Counted from the stretch's first letter, positions 48,500 to 60,600 are shown. The stretch is DNA of 64,000 nt from Ophioderma brevispina (GCA_023653785.1 JAMKCH010043992.1:1-64000); one strand, 5' to 3'. Translations and numbers: made by a program. The notes: generated by a model not told the origin, from the letters alone.

Positions 48500-49460
48500 C
48501 TTGTCATCCGAAATTTGAGCCCTCTCATTCTCAAGATTATAAACAAAAAAACATGTTTCAATGGTTTAACCATTCAGATTAGCACAGTATGTATGAATGG
48601 GCCTTTGCAATATGCATGATTGATTTCTCCATCAAAACCACAAGTTTGTTTCCCAGACTTGATGGGGCATATGTGCAAGTGCCAGACTGTCATATCAAGT
48701 AGAGAACACAAATAGAGCAATCGGAAACAAGTACCTGAAACAAGATGTGTTTCTTCACCTCCTGTTTACTTTGTATCTATTCATGATTTAAAAAATTACT
48801 CCAGAGGCATGAGGTTGGGTGTCAGAATTCATAAAAATATGGGGTCACCGTACTCGTTTTTGGGCAGATGGATTGGGTTTTGTTAATGAATGAGTAACAT
48901 GAATTTAAATAGCATATTAACTTGGCTGCGTTCAAATGTCTTGATTTAGGCAGTGAACACAAAAAACAAACTTTGGGAATTAGGCAATGAATTATTTCTG
49001 AAGGTGACTTCTTACCAAGTACCTTCAGCGTTTACATTCCCGTAATCTTACAGGATATGTTGATGACGTAATTAAGAAGGTGGTAGGAAACAGGCTATTG
49101 CATTATGGGAAGTAGGAATGACAATTTTAAGCATTATTTTAATTAGAGTATATTATGGTGATATTATATGGAAAAATATTGTTCTCCGGAGCCCTGTATT
49201 AAAACTGTGCAAGTGCAGTATGAATCCCCCGGAAGCACAAGCAGATATTGACAAATAAGAAAATTGCAGCTTCAAATGGCACGTCACATTCTAAAAGCCG
49301 CAAGACACCGGCGATGTGCATAATAGGGTGATGTGGGTTCGGTTGAGTTCCATTATCCTTGCTTCAAAACTCTTTTAGGAATGAATATTTAGCGTGTAGT
49401 ATAAAAATGATCTTAATCGTTGGTTTAAACTTCTACTTAATAACATGAGGGGGGCATGTT
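48500..49460. other. Gene-free stretch
   Basis: AT-rich sequence. No exon, transposon terminus or strong repeat was recognised. Confidence 0.5.
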
Positions 49461-49466
49461 TTGTTT

Positions 49467-49770
49467 GGGTCCAGTGGATTGAGCGCTCGTCTTGCAATCC
49501 AAAGGTTGTGGGTTCGTAGTCCCAATGCGACAAACGTTGTTGTGCCCTTCTTTGAGTATGGCACTTTACCTCAATTATGCCTCTCCACACAGGTGTATAA
49601 ATGGGTTACCAGCATTATTCATGTGGGAAAGCTAAGCAGACTCGGTGTGCGGGAGGAGTGGTAAACCCCCCACAGCAAAACATAATACGGATGAGTCTGG
49701 CACAACGCTCAAGGAAAGAGAAGATGGGCACTCGGCGCACGAGCTTTGCTCGGCACGAGTCTTACTTTTT
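49467..49770 (+). mobile_element. tRNA-derived SINE
   Basis: A tRNA-like head starts GTCCAGTGGATTGAGCGCTC with an anticodon-loop-like CTTGCAA (Ala-type) and box B GGGTTCGTAGTCCC. The body contains GGCACTTTACCTCAATTATG. The body wording is shared with the 34.1-kb SINE (CTTTACCT..GCC..CTC..CCA..AGGTG), so both belong to one superfamily. The head is too diverged at box B to be a functional tRNA. Confidence 0.7.
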
Positions 49771-50039
49771 TTTAATACCGATGATTAGATAGGACATTGA
49801 TCAGCACAATTGTGCTAGATAAATTCTTAGATTGCTGTCAGAATATATCAATAAAATGATTTCTATGTTTAATGGATTGCGCAAAAACAGGTAAAACTCC
49901 CAAGGATCCGTTTCTGGCCAATAAAAAAAAAAAAAATCTATCAAATTATTCTTGCACACTCACAATTCTCTGTGATTGAATGGCAGATCAAGTATGTAAA
50001 TTCATCTTTGTTGCATTACATGATTAATAAGCAATCGCC

Positions 50040-50500
50040 GTTAGGTCGTCCGATCGGAAAGACCTTATGGCTGCAATGAATCCGTGTGTCTCCGTCAACG
50101 GCGGCATCGGTGTACCGTCACACAGCTGAAACTTGGTGGACGGGTGTGGGGCTGCAAGATTCTCGAACTGATTAATTACATCAGTATATCTGCATTCCCT
50201 AAGTACCTAATTTGTATAATTAATTTAGCATATTTTACCTATTTCATGATTTCATGACACTTTTCTGTGAACAAAATATCTGGAGATCTTTTCGCGCACA
50301 GGGCTGAACTTGGTGGAAGGGTGAGGGTCTACAAACTCATTTTGATTTACAGTGTATATGCATTCTACGTACCTAATTTGAATAATTAATTTAGCATATT
50401 TGACCTTTTTCAATGAATTTTCTTGACCCTTTTTTGTGCAACAAAATATGACTTCATGTCACAGCAGGACTGAAACTTGGTAGAAGGGTGAGTCTAGGGT
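50040..50500. repeat. Tandem ~160-bp repeats leading into the G-rich array
   Basis: It starts with a hairpin, AGGTCGTCCGATCGGAAAGACCT. Three diverged units each contain GCTGAAACTTGGTGGAAGG-type words (50,131; 50,305; 50,470) and TAATTTGTATAATTAATTTAG. The last unit passes into G-rich minisatellite without a break. Confidence 0.7.
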
Positions 50501-51509
50501 CTGGTCCGGGGGTATGTGGTATGGTGATGTTGGCCCAGGGTAATGGGGGTGTGTCCAGGGGTATGGGGTGGTGGTCCAGGGCATGGGGTGTGATCTGGGG
50601 TTAATGGAGGTTTGGTTCCGGGGTAATGGGGGTGTGGTCCCCTGGGTAGGGGTGTGGTCTGTGTGGGGGGTGGTCGGTGGTTATGGTCGGGGGTATGGGG
50701 TGTGGTCAGTGGTTTGGGGTTGTGGGCCGGGGTATGGAGAATGTGGATCCCTATGGGGTGTAGTCCGGAGGTATGGGGTGTGGTCGGGGTATTGCATACG
50801 CTGACACGTGAGGGCTGTGGTGTGTGGTTCCAGTGATATCGGGTGTTTCTGGGGATATTAGGGTGGTTGTCTTGGAAGTATGGGTGTTGCCCCGGGTATG
50901 GGGTGTGGTCCCGGGGTGGGGTCGGGGTAATCCCCCGGGGTGTTGGGTCGGGGTATCGTGGTGGTGTCGGTGGTATCGGTGTGGTTGAGGTATCGGGGTG
51001 GTCTGGGGTATGGGTGTCGTCGGTTTATGGTCCAGGTGGAGGATGTGGTCCTGTAACGGTGTGGGTCGGGTATGGAATATGTGGTCTGTATGGGGGGTGT
51101 GTCGGGTATGGTGTGGGGATATTGCATCTCGGGCTGACACTTGAAGGGTTGGTGTGTGGCATGATATTGGGTGTGGGTCTGAGGGTATGGGTGTTGCCCA
51201 GGATGGGGGTGTGGTCTGTGGTGTTGGGTTTTTTTTTTTTTGTTGGTCTGTGGGTGGTGGTCCGTGGGTGTTGGGTTGTGGTCGTGGTGTATGGTCCGGG
51301 GGTATGGGGGTGTGTGTGGTATGTTGGGTATGGTGTGTGTGATCTGTGGGTAGGGGTGTGGTCTGGGGTATGGGGTGTCGTCCGGGTATGGTCCAGGGGT
51401 ATGGAGATGTGGTCTGGTACGGGTTGGTCGGTGTATGGAGATGTGTGTCTTAGGTGGTGTGTCGGGGTTGGTGGGGGATATTGTCTCTAGGGCTGACACT
51501 TATTGTAAT

Positions 51510-51561
<52 letters not shown>

Positions 51562-52555
51562 ATGGACTGTGGTCTGTAGGGGGTTTGGTCGGGTATGGTG
51601 GGGATTTTGCATCTAGGGCTACACTTGTAAGGGTGTGTGTGTGACGTCAGTGATATTGGGTGTGGTCTGGGGTATGGTTGTTGCCCAGGGTATGGGTTTG
51701 TGTCTGTGGGTGTTGGGTGTGGTCTGTGGGGTGTGGTTCCGTGGGGTGTGGGTGTGGTCTTGGGGTATGGTCCGGGTATTGGGGTGTGTTGGTAATGTGG
51801 GTATGGTGTTTGTGTGATCTGGGGTAGGGTGGGTTCGGGTATTGGAGGTGTGGTCGGGAGTATGGGGGTGTGGTCGGGGGTATGGGGTGTGGTCGGGGGT
51901 ATGGGGGTGGTGGTCGGGGAGTGCTCGGGCTGACACTTGTGAGGTGTGGTGTGTGTCCAGGATTGGGGTGTTCCTGAGATATGGGGTGTGGTCTGTGGTT
52001 GTGAGGGTGGTCCCTGGGTATGGTTCGGGGGTATTGGGTATTGGTCATAGTTATGGGATGTGTCCGTGGTAGGGTATGGGCGCGGTGGTATGGGGTTGGT
52101 GGGAGTATGGGGTGTGTTGGGGGTAGGGGGTGTGGGCCGGGGGTATGGAGATATGTCCGGTAGGGGGTTGTCCTGGTATGGGGTGTGGTCTGGCTTGCAT
52201 CGGCTGACACTTGTGAGGGTGTGTGTTGTGGTCCAGTGATATGGGTTTGGGTCTTGGGAGTGGTCTTGGAAGTAGTGGGTGTTGCCCAGGGTATGGTCTG
52301 TGGTGGGGGGTAGGTGGTCCATGGGTATGGGTGTTTCCGTGGGTATGGGGTGTGGTTCAGGGTATGAAGTGTAGTCCATGGGTATTGGAGGAGTGTCTGG
52401 GGGTATTGGGAGTGTGGTCCGATATGGGTGGTGGTCCAGGGGGTCTGGGGCTGTGTCTGGATGTGATGTGGTCTGGGATGGGTGTCCGGGGGTAATGGGG
52501 TATGGTCCTGGGATATGGGGTGTGGTCCAGGGGGTATTGGGTGTGGTGTGGGAAG
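50500..52555. repeat. 2-kb G-rich minisatellite with higher-order repeat
   Basis: Irregular GGGGTATGGGGTGTGGTC units fill about 2 kb. A marker GCTGACACTTG..AGGGTGTGTGT recurs at about 50,790, 51,132, 51,493, 51,619, 51,929 and 52,204, giving a higher-order period of roughly 130-360 bp derived from the preceding tandem unit. Long Gly/Val/Trp-rich (plus) and Pro/Thr/His-rich (minus) frames are by-products of strand bias. The array ends about 340 bp before the first coding exon of the RSBN1 homologue. Confidence 0.85.
51510..51560. repeat. Homopolymer of 51 G
   Basis: An uninterrupted G run inside the G-rich array. Its stated length is unlikely to be exact, since such runs are unstable in replication and sequencing. 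Confidence 0.9.
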
Positions 52556-52898
52556 TTGTACTATTGACATCACTTTGGATTCTATGGTTCGAGAACCATT
52601 ACATACTATCGGACACTATGTTGGGACCGCCGTCCATATTTGTAAAGGTTTAGTTCAAAATGGAGCCAACACACCCCATAGATCATAATTAGCAAATAGG
52701 GGGACTCCGATTTTTGATGGTAAAGCAATTTTGTAACAGTGGTCTAAACCACATCAAACACTTCTTTTTGTGTGGTCACACACTAAACACTTTTGTTCAC
52801 CATACAAAATTCTCAGTGTTATCTTTTTTATTACATGCAAATTAAAGTACAGCTATTTATTGAACATTGATTTTTTCTGATATTACGTTTTTTTTCAG

Positions 52899-54429
52899 GA
52901 ACATATGTTCTTGATACAAGAATTCAGGCCGCCCACATAGAGTTGCAGTGAGTTTTAAGCCACTGTCATGTCAGTACCATGGCAGGCAGCTTCCAAGTGA
53001 TGTCCCAACCATGCCAACCTTCTCCCAAACCAACCTCGCTACTGAATAATTCCCTCAGGCAATTTCGACAAGCACACGAAGTAGCATCAGGCAAGTCCAA
53101 CTACAGCGTTATCAGGCAGAGTCCCTCACGCATCAAAGACAAGTCCAACACAGCATCAGACCGAGTCCAACAACGACGTCAAACAGGCAGAGTCCAACAA
53201 CATCAAACAGTCAGTATGTAGGAACTGCAACATCTGTACATAACCAGCTGCCAAAGTCAGTGTCAGCAATATCAACAGCAAATAATCTTTCACACACGCC
53301 TCCTGCAAAGAGGCCGCTTCTTCAGGAAAGCCCAGTCAATGGCAATCCCAACCCCGCAAAAAGTATCAAATTGGAATCCAGAATTGTCAAAAAAGATGGT
53401 CATCCTGGATTGAAACTGCACATTAGAAAAGAAGATCTTTTACGAGCAAAGCCAAAAAAGCACAAACATCATCATCACCACCACCACTATCATCATCACA
53501 AAGAAAAGCATCGTGACCGGGAACATCACCGCCATCATCACCATAAACCAAAGAATGTTGTAGCGGATGTTGTTAGTAATAAAGATCATAACATATCAAA
53601 ACATTCACAAACTGTTGTTAGTAGCAATGAAGTACAGCAATCTCAGACTTCCAAGATTGATATTCCCAAGGAAAACCATAGTCATTGTACAAGTACAGCC
53701 TCTCCTGCCAGTGGAAATAACAATTCTGTTCACAGTCAGAAAACACTTGCACCTCCACAACCCTCATGTTCTGATGCAGATCACATGATCAAAACATGCA
53801 GACAGGTGGACTAGATCTAGCTCAGCATGTGAATTCGACAAGCTTATTCATATTGAGAAGCAGCCTAATGGAGATGCTTCTGTAGTGCATGTGTATTCAG
53901 ACCAGATTGCGCACTTGAGGGGAGAAGCAATGGAAAGATTTGTCAAGTACTTCTTTCAGATTGTTTATGGGGAGAGCACCCCCGGGGTGGCAGACCATGT
54001 CATGGGTATTGTACATGGATCAGCTGCCTATTTACCTGACCTCATAGACTACTTTGCGGTAAAACATCCAAACACAATTGTGAAAACACAACCTCTGGGA
54101 AAGTCTGATATAGTCACAACAACAATGCCACAATTCCAGAAAGAGGTATTGCGAACATACTGCAATGGAACTTTTCGTATGGGACCTCTGCTGCAGCTCA
54201 GCTTAGTCGGGACTGTCAATGAGGAAGTAGGGGATTTCTTTGAGGAGTTCTTGGATATGTTGGAGTCAAATCCTTTCTTAAAGTATTCTATGCCTTGGGG
54301 TGCTATCTCTAATGTTGACATGGAAACAAGGAATGAGAGTAATGATGGGCCCATTCTGTGGGTTAGACCTGGAGAACAGATGGTTCCTACTGCTGATCTA
54401 CCTAAATCACCTGCAAAGTCCAAGAGAAG
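52899..54429 (+). CDS. RSBN1: RSBN1/KDM9 (DPY-21 family) demethylase, coding exon 1
   Basis: The exon starts after TTTTTTTTCAG at 52,898. Translation is placed at ATGG 52,979, the first ATG after an in-frame stop; a short upstream ATG at 52,968 ends quickly. N-terminal residues are Gln/Ser/Pro-rich, then comes a basic Lys/His tract (HHHHHHHYHHH, REHHRHHHH; 53,455-53,560) as in RSBN1 proteins. The conserved domain begins CEFDKLIHIEKQPNGDASVV (53,828) and continues MGIVHGSAAYLPDLIDYFA, TYCNGTFRMGPL, GPILWVRPGEQMVPTADLPK. The exon ends AAG|GTTAGT in phase 2. Two single-base frame changes occur: one between about 53,120 and 53,190 and a compensating one at 53,812, where one extra T creates TAG. 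Family members act on nuclear chromatin; C. elegans DPY-21 demethylates H4K20me2. Confidence 0.92.
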
Positions 54430-55660
54430 GTTAGTAGAATAAATGCTGTGGGTACGGTACTAAATAAGGTGTGCATGTAGTAGGTATTATAGGGCATGAA
54501 TTTAGCATTGGCAAGATTCTCAAATGTGCTGGTGTCACAATCAAATAATGCACCATTTCTGGCCCAGCTTTGTCAGATGAATGTGTATTCTGTCTATTTT
54601 GCCCTAATAGTGACAATACTGGGTAAGCCTATTTGTGTCCTCAGTGATATAATCAAGAATTACTCTACTGATCAATTTTATCCCGACTAGGGATGATTTT
54701 TCCCGCCTTCAACAAGATGAGATGATGAATTGCCTAGCAGTACATGTAGGTGACCTAGGCAAAGCCCCCATGCCCCCCCCCCCAGTGGCGCCACCACTGT
54801 TGGCGACCACTTCCAAACCGCTCATGTGTCCATGATAACCTTCCCGATAAAAAAATGCCACAATTTTTTTAGGCTGCGAGAAAAAATGCTACATTTTTTT
54901 TAGGCTGCAAGAAAAAAATTGTGGCGGGTTGTTCAAATTTGCCATGAGCTCTCGACCAGACAATACTGCAGAAGACTGTACAGGACAGTCCCAGACCTTG
55001 CCAAAACTACACATGAAAAATGAAAAACTGCTCATGATTTTCAAAAAATGACCATTCCACACCAGTCTTGAGCAGTCTGGAAGTGGTTTTCAGGCAAATA
55101 ATCCGCTATGTGACCGAGCCTTTAGGCATAGAGCCAGCCCACAAATGTTCCAGGAATTTGAACTGGAGCAATCACTCATTAAAATTCTGGGCACTAAATC
55201 AGAAAATCATAAAAAGTAAGATTTTTGCGTGTCTGCTTCTTTAAACGTAACCTTCAAGTGATAAGAATGAAAATGACCTGATAAGGACAAAATCGGGCAG
55301 TCATTACTGTTCACACAGAAACTTGAATGAAGATTCATATCTTTCAACACTGCTGTTTTCTTTCTTTTTTGTCAATTTTTCATTTTGAAAATAACTCAAA
55401 AGAAATCTACAGACTTATCCTTCACTTTTAAGCTGCTTCTATACAAATTTCAAATATTTTGACTTTCTGGTGGATCACTGATAGTGCCTTTATAACGACA
55501 TGGTTTTAAAACTGCTAAAGGTACAAGATCACATTCAATTTTTGGCTTCATATTAGATAGTAAAAATGGTAATTTCAAAAATAAAACTAAGTTCATGTAT
55601 TGGAATTCTAGGAAATGGGATTGCAATTAAATTTACCCACCTTGTGATTTTGATTTACAG
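54430..55660 (+). other. RSBN1 homologue intron 1
   Basis: The borders are GTTAGT at 54,430 and TTTGATTTACAG at 55,660. It contains a C-run (54,773-54,783) followed by CAGTGGCGCCACCACTG, a short palindrome resembling an element end, but no recognised gene. Confidence 0.85.
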
Positions 55661-55840
55661 ATCTGGTGTGAATGAGCTGAGGAATCTCCAGTATCTTCCT
55701 CGTGCCTCTGAGCCTCGTGAAGTCCTGGTAGAAGACAGAACCAGATGTCATGCAGACCACGTAGGACAGGGCTTTGATCGGCACACTACTGCAGCCGCAG
55801 CTGTTCTGAAGGCAATTCATGGGTCTGACGATTCACAATT
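55661..55840 (+). CDS. RSBN1: RSBN1 homologue, coding exon 2 (HxD metal site)
   Basis: The 180-nt exon sits between TTTACAG and GTAAGT, entering and leaving in phase 2. It encodes ELRNLQYLPRASEPREVLVE followed by DRTRCHADHVGQGFD, near-identical to vertebrate RSBN1/RSBN1L. The HAD triplet (His at 55,749, Asp at 55,755) is the likely HxD pair that holds Fe(II) in the JmjC fold. All family hallmark residues are present, so the enzyme looks capable of activity. Confidence 0.96.
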
Positions 55841-56107
55841 GTAAGTCGGAACCAAATTTCTGTACAACTATAACATTTACTTGAAATACAAATGATGCAC
55901 GCACATTAATTACAATTCCCTTGATGCTTTGGGAATGGACCTTTTCAAATGATCATTGGAAACGTTCAAAGGAAAAATACAGCATACATGGGCGTCCTTA
56001 TACGCTTGCGTACATTCACAAGCATTTGCCAGTGATGCGCATTATGTACATGTAAAGGTGAAATTAGCATAAGTGCTGTGCTTCAACAGCTGCATGTGTT
56101 GACCAAG

Positions 56108-56327
56108 AGAAGATATCAGTAGCTTCCCACAATGCATTGCTTCCAATGGAGGTTTTTGTACAGGTACTGATGTGAATCGTTAGAGATGAAACATGGCTAA
56201 ATTTACAGCACTGATCACAAACTTTCATTTTAAGAATGCTTCACCTCTAACGTTTCACATGACTACTTGTACAAAAATCTCCATTGGAAGCAATGCATTG
56301 TGGGAAGCTACTGATATATTCTCTTGT
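56108..56327. mobile_element. hAT-like MITE, intact empty-site copy
   Basis: Inverted arms AAGAGAAGATATCAGTAGCT and AGCTACTGATATATTCTCTT, with inner words CAATGCATTGCTTCCAATGG and its complement, are flanked by TGTTGACC/TATTGACC. It is the uninterrupted relative of 42,493-43,380. It sits in intron 2 of the RSBN1 homologue. Confidence 0.85.
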
Positions 56328-56476
56328 ATTGACCCATTGTTACTAAACTAGACACTAAATTATTGGAGTCATATTCAGAAAACTTCAATTTGAAAAGATA
56401 TATTTGGTATAAATGTAAGGTACAAGTAATGGAGTGTGAGCATCACAAACTAGTAACTAGATTCCAATATTAACTA

Positions 56477-59163
56477 GGGGTCTACATGGGTAAAAATCGA
56501 CACCCGCGACAGCGCGACACGGCCTTTCTTATCCCGCGAACTTTCGACACGCAGTCTCTTATCGAGCGACGGACATTTTCCAAAACTTACTGTTATCGTT
56601 CGACACGCGACTTTTTTTGGAAAATTAAAAACCCCACGTACGACTTTCATAACTTCCGTATGCTCTGACACGCGACACCCAACTTGTGGGAAACAACTTG
56701 CAATGCAAGCGATAGAAGTCTAAGGATGTATGAAAAATACCTTCCAAAACGCAATCTTCCCGGGCGGCCTGAGAGTCTTTTAGTTTTAGTAATTCCTCAA
56801 GACAGTATCAGTAATATGAGTTAATATTTTTTTAATAATCGGGTTAATAATTCATCTCTATAAATGAAATTGTTGTATCAACTTCACTGCCCGGCAGCTG
56901 CCCAGCTGCGCCGGCCCGCCGCCATGATTTCTCTTTTCAGTCATATGAAAATGACAAATTTGAGCAATTAAAACACATTATCATTTATTGAAGTGGCAAA
57001 ATCTAGGTTTGTATTTTTTTAAAATGATTTTTAAAAATAATTTGGACATATTTAAACTTATTTACCCCTGTTTGTTTTTGTTTACTGTTTACTTCTAATT
57101 AACATATGAATGCTTGGATGTTCCATTCAATACACGGGGTAAACTCAGCCTGAGGAGAAAAAGCTTGTCATCTTTAATCATGCCTATTTACTTCTAATTA
57201 TGTGATTAAAAATTACTGTGAATAGACCAAACAAAAATAGAGATTTAGATTCGACTCTGTTTTTGAGTCAAGTTTTATTTACAACTTGTATTACCTCTTT
57301 GATCGTGATAGGGAATTTACATCATTAGATAGGGCTTGTTGGGAATCCCCGAAAATCCCTGAAAAAGCTTAAAGAGCTTAAAGAGGTTTCTTTTTAAATA
57401 TCTACTTGGCTTCTTTGCAGGTTTACTTCATGTACTGTAAATATGTATATTAAATAAGTGTCTGTTATATCTTTGTATATATACATGTATTGATTTTATG
57501 TCCACGGCCCCAAGGAAGAACAGCCTTGTGTTGAAGTGGGCTTCCGTGGTTAAATAAAGTTTAATTCAAAAAAAAAAAAAAAAAAAACTCCAAATTTTTA
57601 AAAAAAAAAAAAAAAAAAAGGGTAAACTCAGCCTGAGGAGAAAAAGCTTGTCATCTTTAATCATGCCTATTTACTTCTAATTATGTGATTAAAAATTACT
57701 GTGAATAGACCAAACAAAAATAGAGATTTAGATTCGACTCTGTTTTTGAGTCAAGTTTTATTTACAACTTGTATTACCTCTTTGATCGTGATAGGGAATT
57801 TACATCATTAGATAGGGCTTGTTGGGAATCCCCGAAAATCCCTGAAAAAGCTTAACACCTCTAATGCACACAAAGGCAGCATTTTATAATACCTGCCACA
57901 TGTATTGATCGAGATCTCGATCACTTGAGCACAGTAAGTGTTAAAGAGCTTAAAGAGGTTTCTTTTTAAATATCTACTTGGCTTCTTTGCAGGTTTACTT
58001 CATGTACTGTAAATATGTATATTAAATAAAAAAAAAAAAAAAAAAAAGTTTAATTCAAAAAAAAAAAAAAAAAAAACTCCAAATTTCATCATTGACATTT
58101 TTCAAGTAGGCCCTACAGCTACACTCACCAAAATGTTAAAATTCCATGATGAATTTGCCACGTTTGCATTGCATACTTTTTGATTTCACAGTTACTTAGT
58201 TTTCATTTCTTATTTCGTATGAAAGTTCGTAAATACGATGCAAAATTCTTGGGAAATCCCCCTCCGCTGCAAAATTTGTGTAAACAATACCTCATTGCGA
58301 ATGTCAGGTTGGTCTTACTCGCATACTTCATTAACGCCTATTAACTGCATAGCATGTAAAATGACAGCAAAAAGAGTCTACCGGCCCAACAAATGCAATT
58401 AGCAACACAAAATCAATCCGCACACGTGTACTGAAGACAGTTATTTACCGATGTCTGCTAACATTTCTGATATAAATATCAATTTTATTTCGACATATTT
58501 TTCAGCGCTTATTTATATGACACACTGAATTTTGGAAAAACGAAACTTTAAATTGTTTAAAGACATCAAATGTTGTAGAATTATGTTTTCGTGCTTAGCA
58601 CTTGACTACATCGACCAGGTGCACAGTGCACATTTTTTTCATTCGCAAACTTGTTCGTTGCTCGTCCTTTACACAAAGCCTAAGGCTTAGGCTCCAAACA
58701 TTGTCGGACATTATTCAAATTGTACCCAAAATAGCTCCAAAGACTGACGATGATTAATTCATGACATGCTCAACGTTGTTTTAAGACGGCGATGCAAGAG
58801 GATTTCCTAAAACAGAGGTACTGTTTGTTTCCAATGATGTGACGATGTGATGAAGTTAAATTTTATCGCAACTGGATTCTAGCTGATTCTCCACATTTTC
58901 AGCTCAAATTGGAGTAAATAATGCTAACTTATCATACTCTCAAAAAACAGAGCATTGCCAATAAATCGCATGCGGCAATAGCGTTCTCTAAATGCGTATT
59001 TTCTGGACTCATTTGTAGGCAGAAAAATCCAACATGCGATGCCAATAAATGATCGACACGCGACACGTTGAGCTGGGGCTAAAAAGCGAACCACGACACA
59101 CCAAGTGTGCTTAAATCGTGACACGGCGACAGCCGTGTTAATTTGGCAACCCATGTAGACTCC
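56477..59163. mobile_element. 2.7-kb terminal-inverted-repeat element in intron 2
   Basis: Ends GGGGTCTACATGGGT and ACCCATGTAGACTCC are inverted, with ATTAACTA/TTTAACTC-like flanks (8 bp, two mismatches). CG-rich CGACACGCGAC words cluster near both ends (56,498-56,680 and 59,050-59,140). The interior holds LINE-tail sequence and a tandem duplication, and no transposase frame. Confidence 0.7.
57137..58085. repeat. Near-identical tandem copies of a LINE-tail segment
   Basis: The block from GGGTAAACTCAGCCTGAGG to CCCTGAAAAAGCTTAA occurs at about 57,137-57,372 and 57,620-57,856 with no differences noticed. Each continues to TACTGTAAATATGTATATTA and ends near an A-run after AAAGTTTAATTC. The second copy carries an extra 87 bp (57,856-57,942) but lacks CACGGCCCCAAGGAAGAAC, which resembles a LINE 3' end. 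Identity plus the A-runs suggests very recent duplication or assembly stutter. Confidence 0.8.
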
Positions 59164-59635
59164 TTTAACTCACTGCCTACCGACCGGGAAGGGGGGGGGG
59201 TCAAGTTGCCCCTCTGGCTCGAAAAAGCAGGATGATAGTAACCGAAATCTGCATTCTTTTCCTCCTCTTAGGGAATTTTGACAAATGTCAGCCTAAAATT
59301 GGGCAAAATTAATGTAAATTTGGCATTTTTCACACATTTCGAGCATTTTGTCAAGTTCAGACTTAATTTGAGCAAATCACCAAGACAACCTACCAATTGT
59401 TCCCTCTGGTTGGTCACAGATCACACCAGGTAAAAGCATGTCCTGTTGTTTTATATTTTTTCTGGGGAGGGTCGCTCTTTCCAGGGGATTTTTGTTACTA
59501 CAGCTGACAATCGTTATTGAGCTCAAATGTTGTAAACAAAAATCATGAGTTACCTTATGTGCAGGTAGTGTACATGTATATCTCATTTAATTTTGTTATC
59601 TGTAATTTTCATACATTAAATTTTATTTACAACAG

Positions 59636-59741
59636 AGGTGTTAACCGTGATGTGAAAGACGTGGTAGCTTTCCATGCGAAGAGCTTCTTTGATGTGGTAC
59701 AAACTTTACAACTTGACCTCCATGAACCACCGGTTTCACAG
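59636..59741 (+). CDS. RSBN1: RSBN1 homologue, coding exon 3
   Basis: The 106-nt exon lies between TTTACAACAG and GTAAGC, phase 2 to phase 0. It encodes [20 protein letters not shown] and [15 protein letters not shown], the strongly conserved [12 protein letters not shown] block of the family. The preceding intron is 3.8 kb because of the 2.7-kb transposon and the MITE. Confidence 0.95.
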
Positions 59742-60189
59742 GTAAGCATCAAAGCCTTTTGAAGAATGACTCTGGTCTCTATACTTTGTTCACTGCCAAA
59801 TAGGCAAAACTCTTAACACCGCGAATTTATATAGAATATTACGTGTGCAACCGAAAGCAACACTAACACTGCAGACACAGTAAACGGTGTATATGTGGTG
59901 TGCGCTTGTGTCAAGAGGTAGGTTTGTAAATTATTTTTTACACATGGATAAAAAATGTAAATATTTCATGCATATTTGGTGATGAACAAAGTAGTGCCAG
60001 CTCTTGTGAACCACATCTTATAATTGGTATTATCCTGACCCCCCTCCTAAGTTTAGGTTTGGCATTTAAACTTGCCATGTGCATTGTGCAGAGCTTATGT
60101 CATGCCTCTTTGTTGATTCCTCTGTCAACTTTTCTTAATGCTTTTTCAAGCATTTGCCATGATAATTAGTGTTAATGAAACTTGGTTGG

Positions 60190-60600
60190 GAAAAAAGACC
60201 ATTAGGTAGGGGACCTATAAGGGGTTTCCAGAATTTGAGGTAATGTAGGAATTTTTTGAAGGCATTGTTGCAAAATGCTGCATCGTAGAAATATATGGGC
60301 AATCAAAGTTGCTCAGATTGATTCTTGGGAGTGAATCATATGGGTATTCAGAGATTAGAGATAAAAAATCACTTAGTGGTCTTTTGTGGTCATTGTTGCC
60401 AAATGTTCAACATGCTTCATCAAAAATGGCCAGTCAGCAAAGTTGCTAAGAATGATCATTCAGGAGAAGGTCATATGGGATGTTTTGGGGATTAGAGTTC
60501 AAAGGTCAAAAGTGATTTTCAACAGGAGTTGTCATATCATATGGGTATTCGCAGTGAACTTTGAAATGATTTTTCTTAATTTTCCTAAATAGTGGTATAT
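60190..60600. repeat. Diverged ~150-170 bp tandem units in intron 3
   Basis: GTGAATCATATGGGTATTCA, AAGGTCATATGGGATGTTTT and GTCATATCATATGGGTATTC mark successive units with GATTAGAG and GTCATTGTTGCC words. A further unit appears at 61,600-61,700 after about 1 kb of other sequence. Confidence 0.6.

Noticed and set aside
49467..49540. tRNA-Ala gene
   Set aside because: The head resembles tRNA-Ala but box B has an extra base and the acceptor stem does not pair; a SINE body follows directly.
51450..52573. Minus-strand frames over 300 codons rich in Pro, Thr and His
   Set aside because: Composition artefact of the G-rich minisatellite; no start context, splice signal or domain.
52899..52946. Separate coding microexon (TYVLDTRIQAAHIEL) ending at GTGAGT
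   Set aside because: Phase does not match the candidate exon at 38.4 kb, and the segment is explained as 5' UTR of the RSBN1 homologue's exon.
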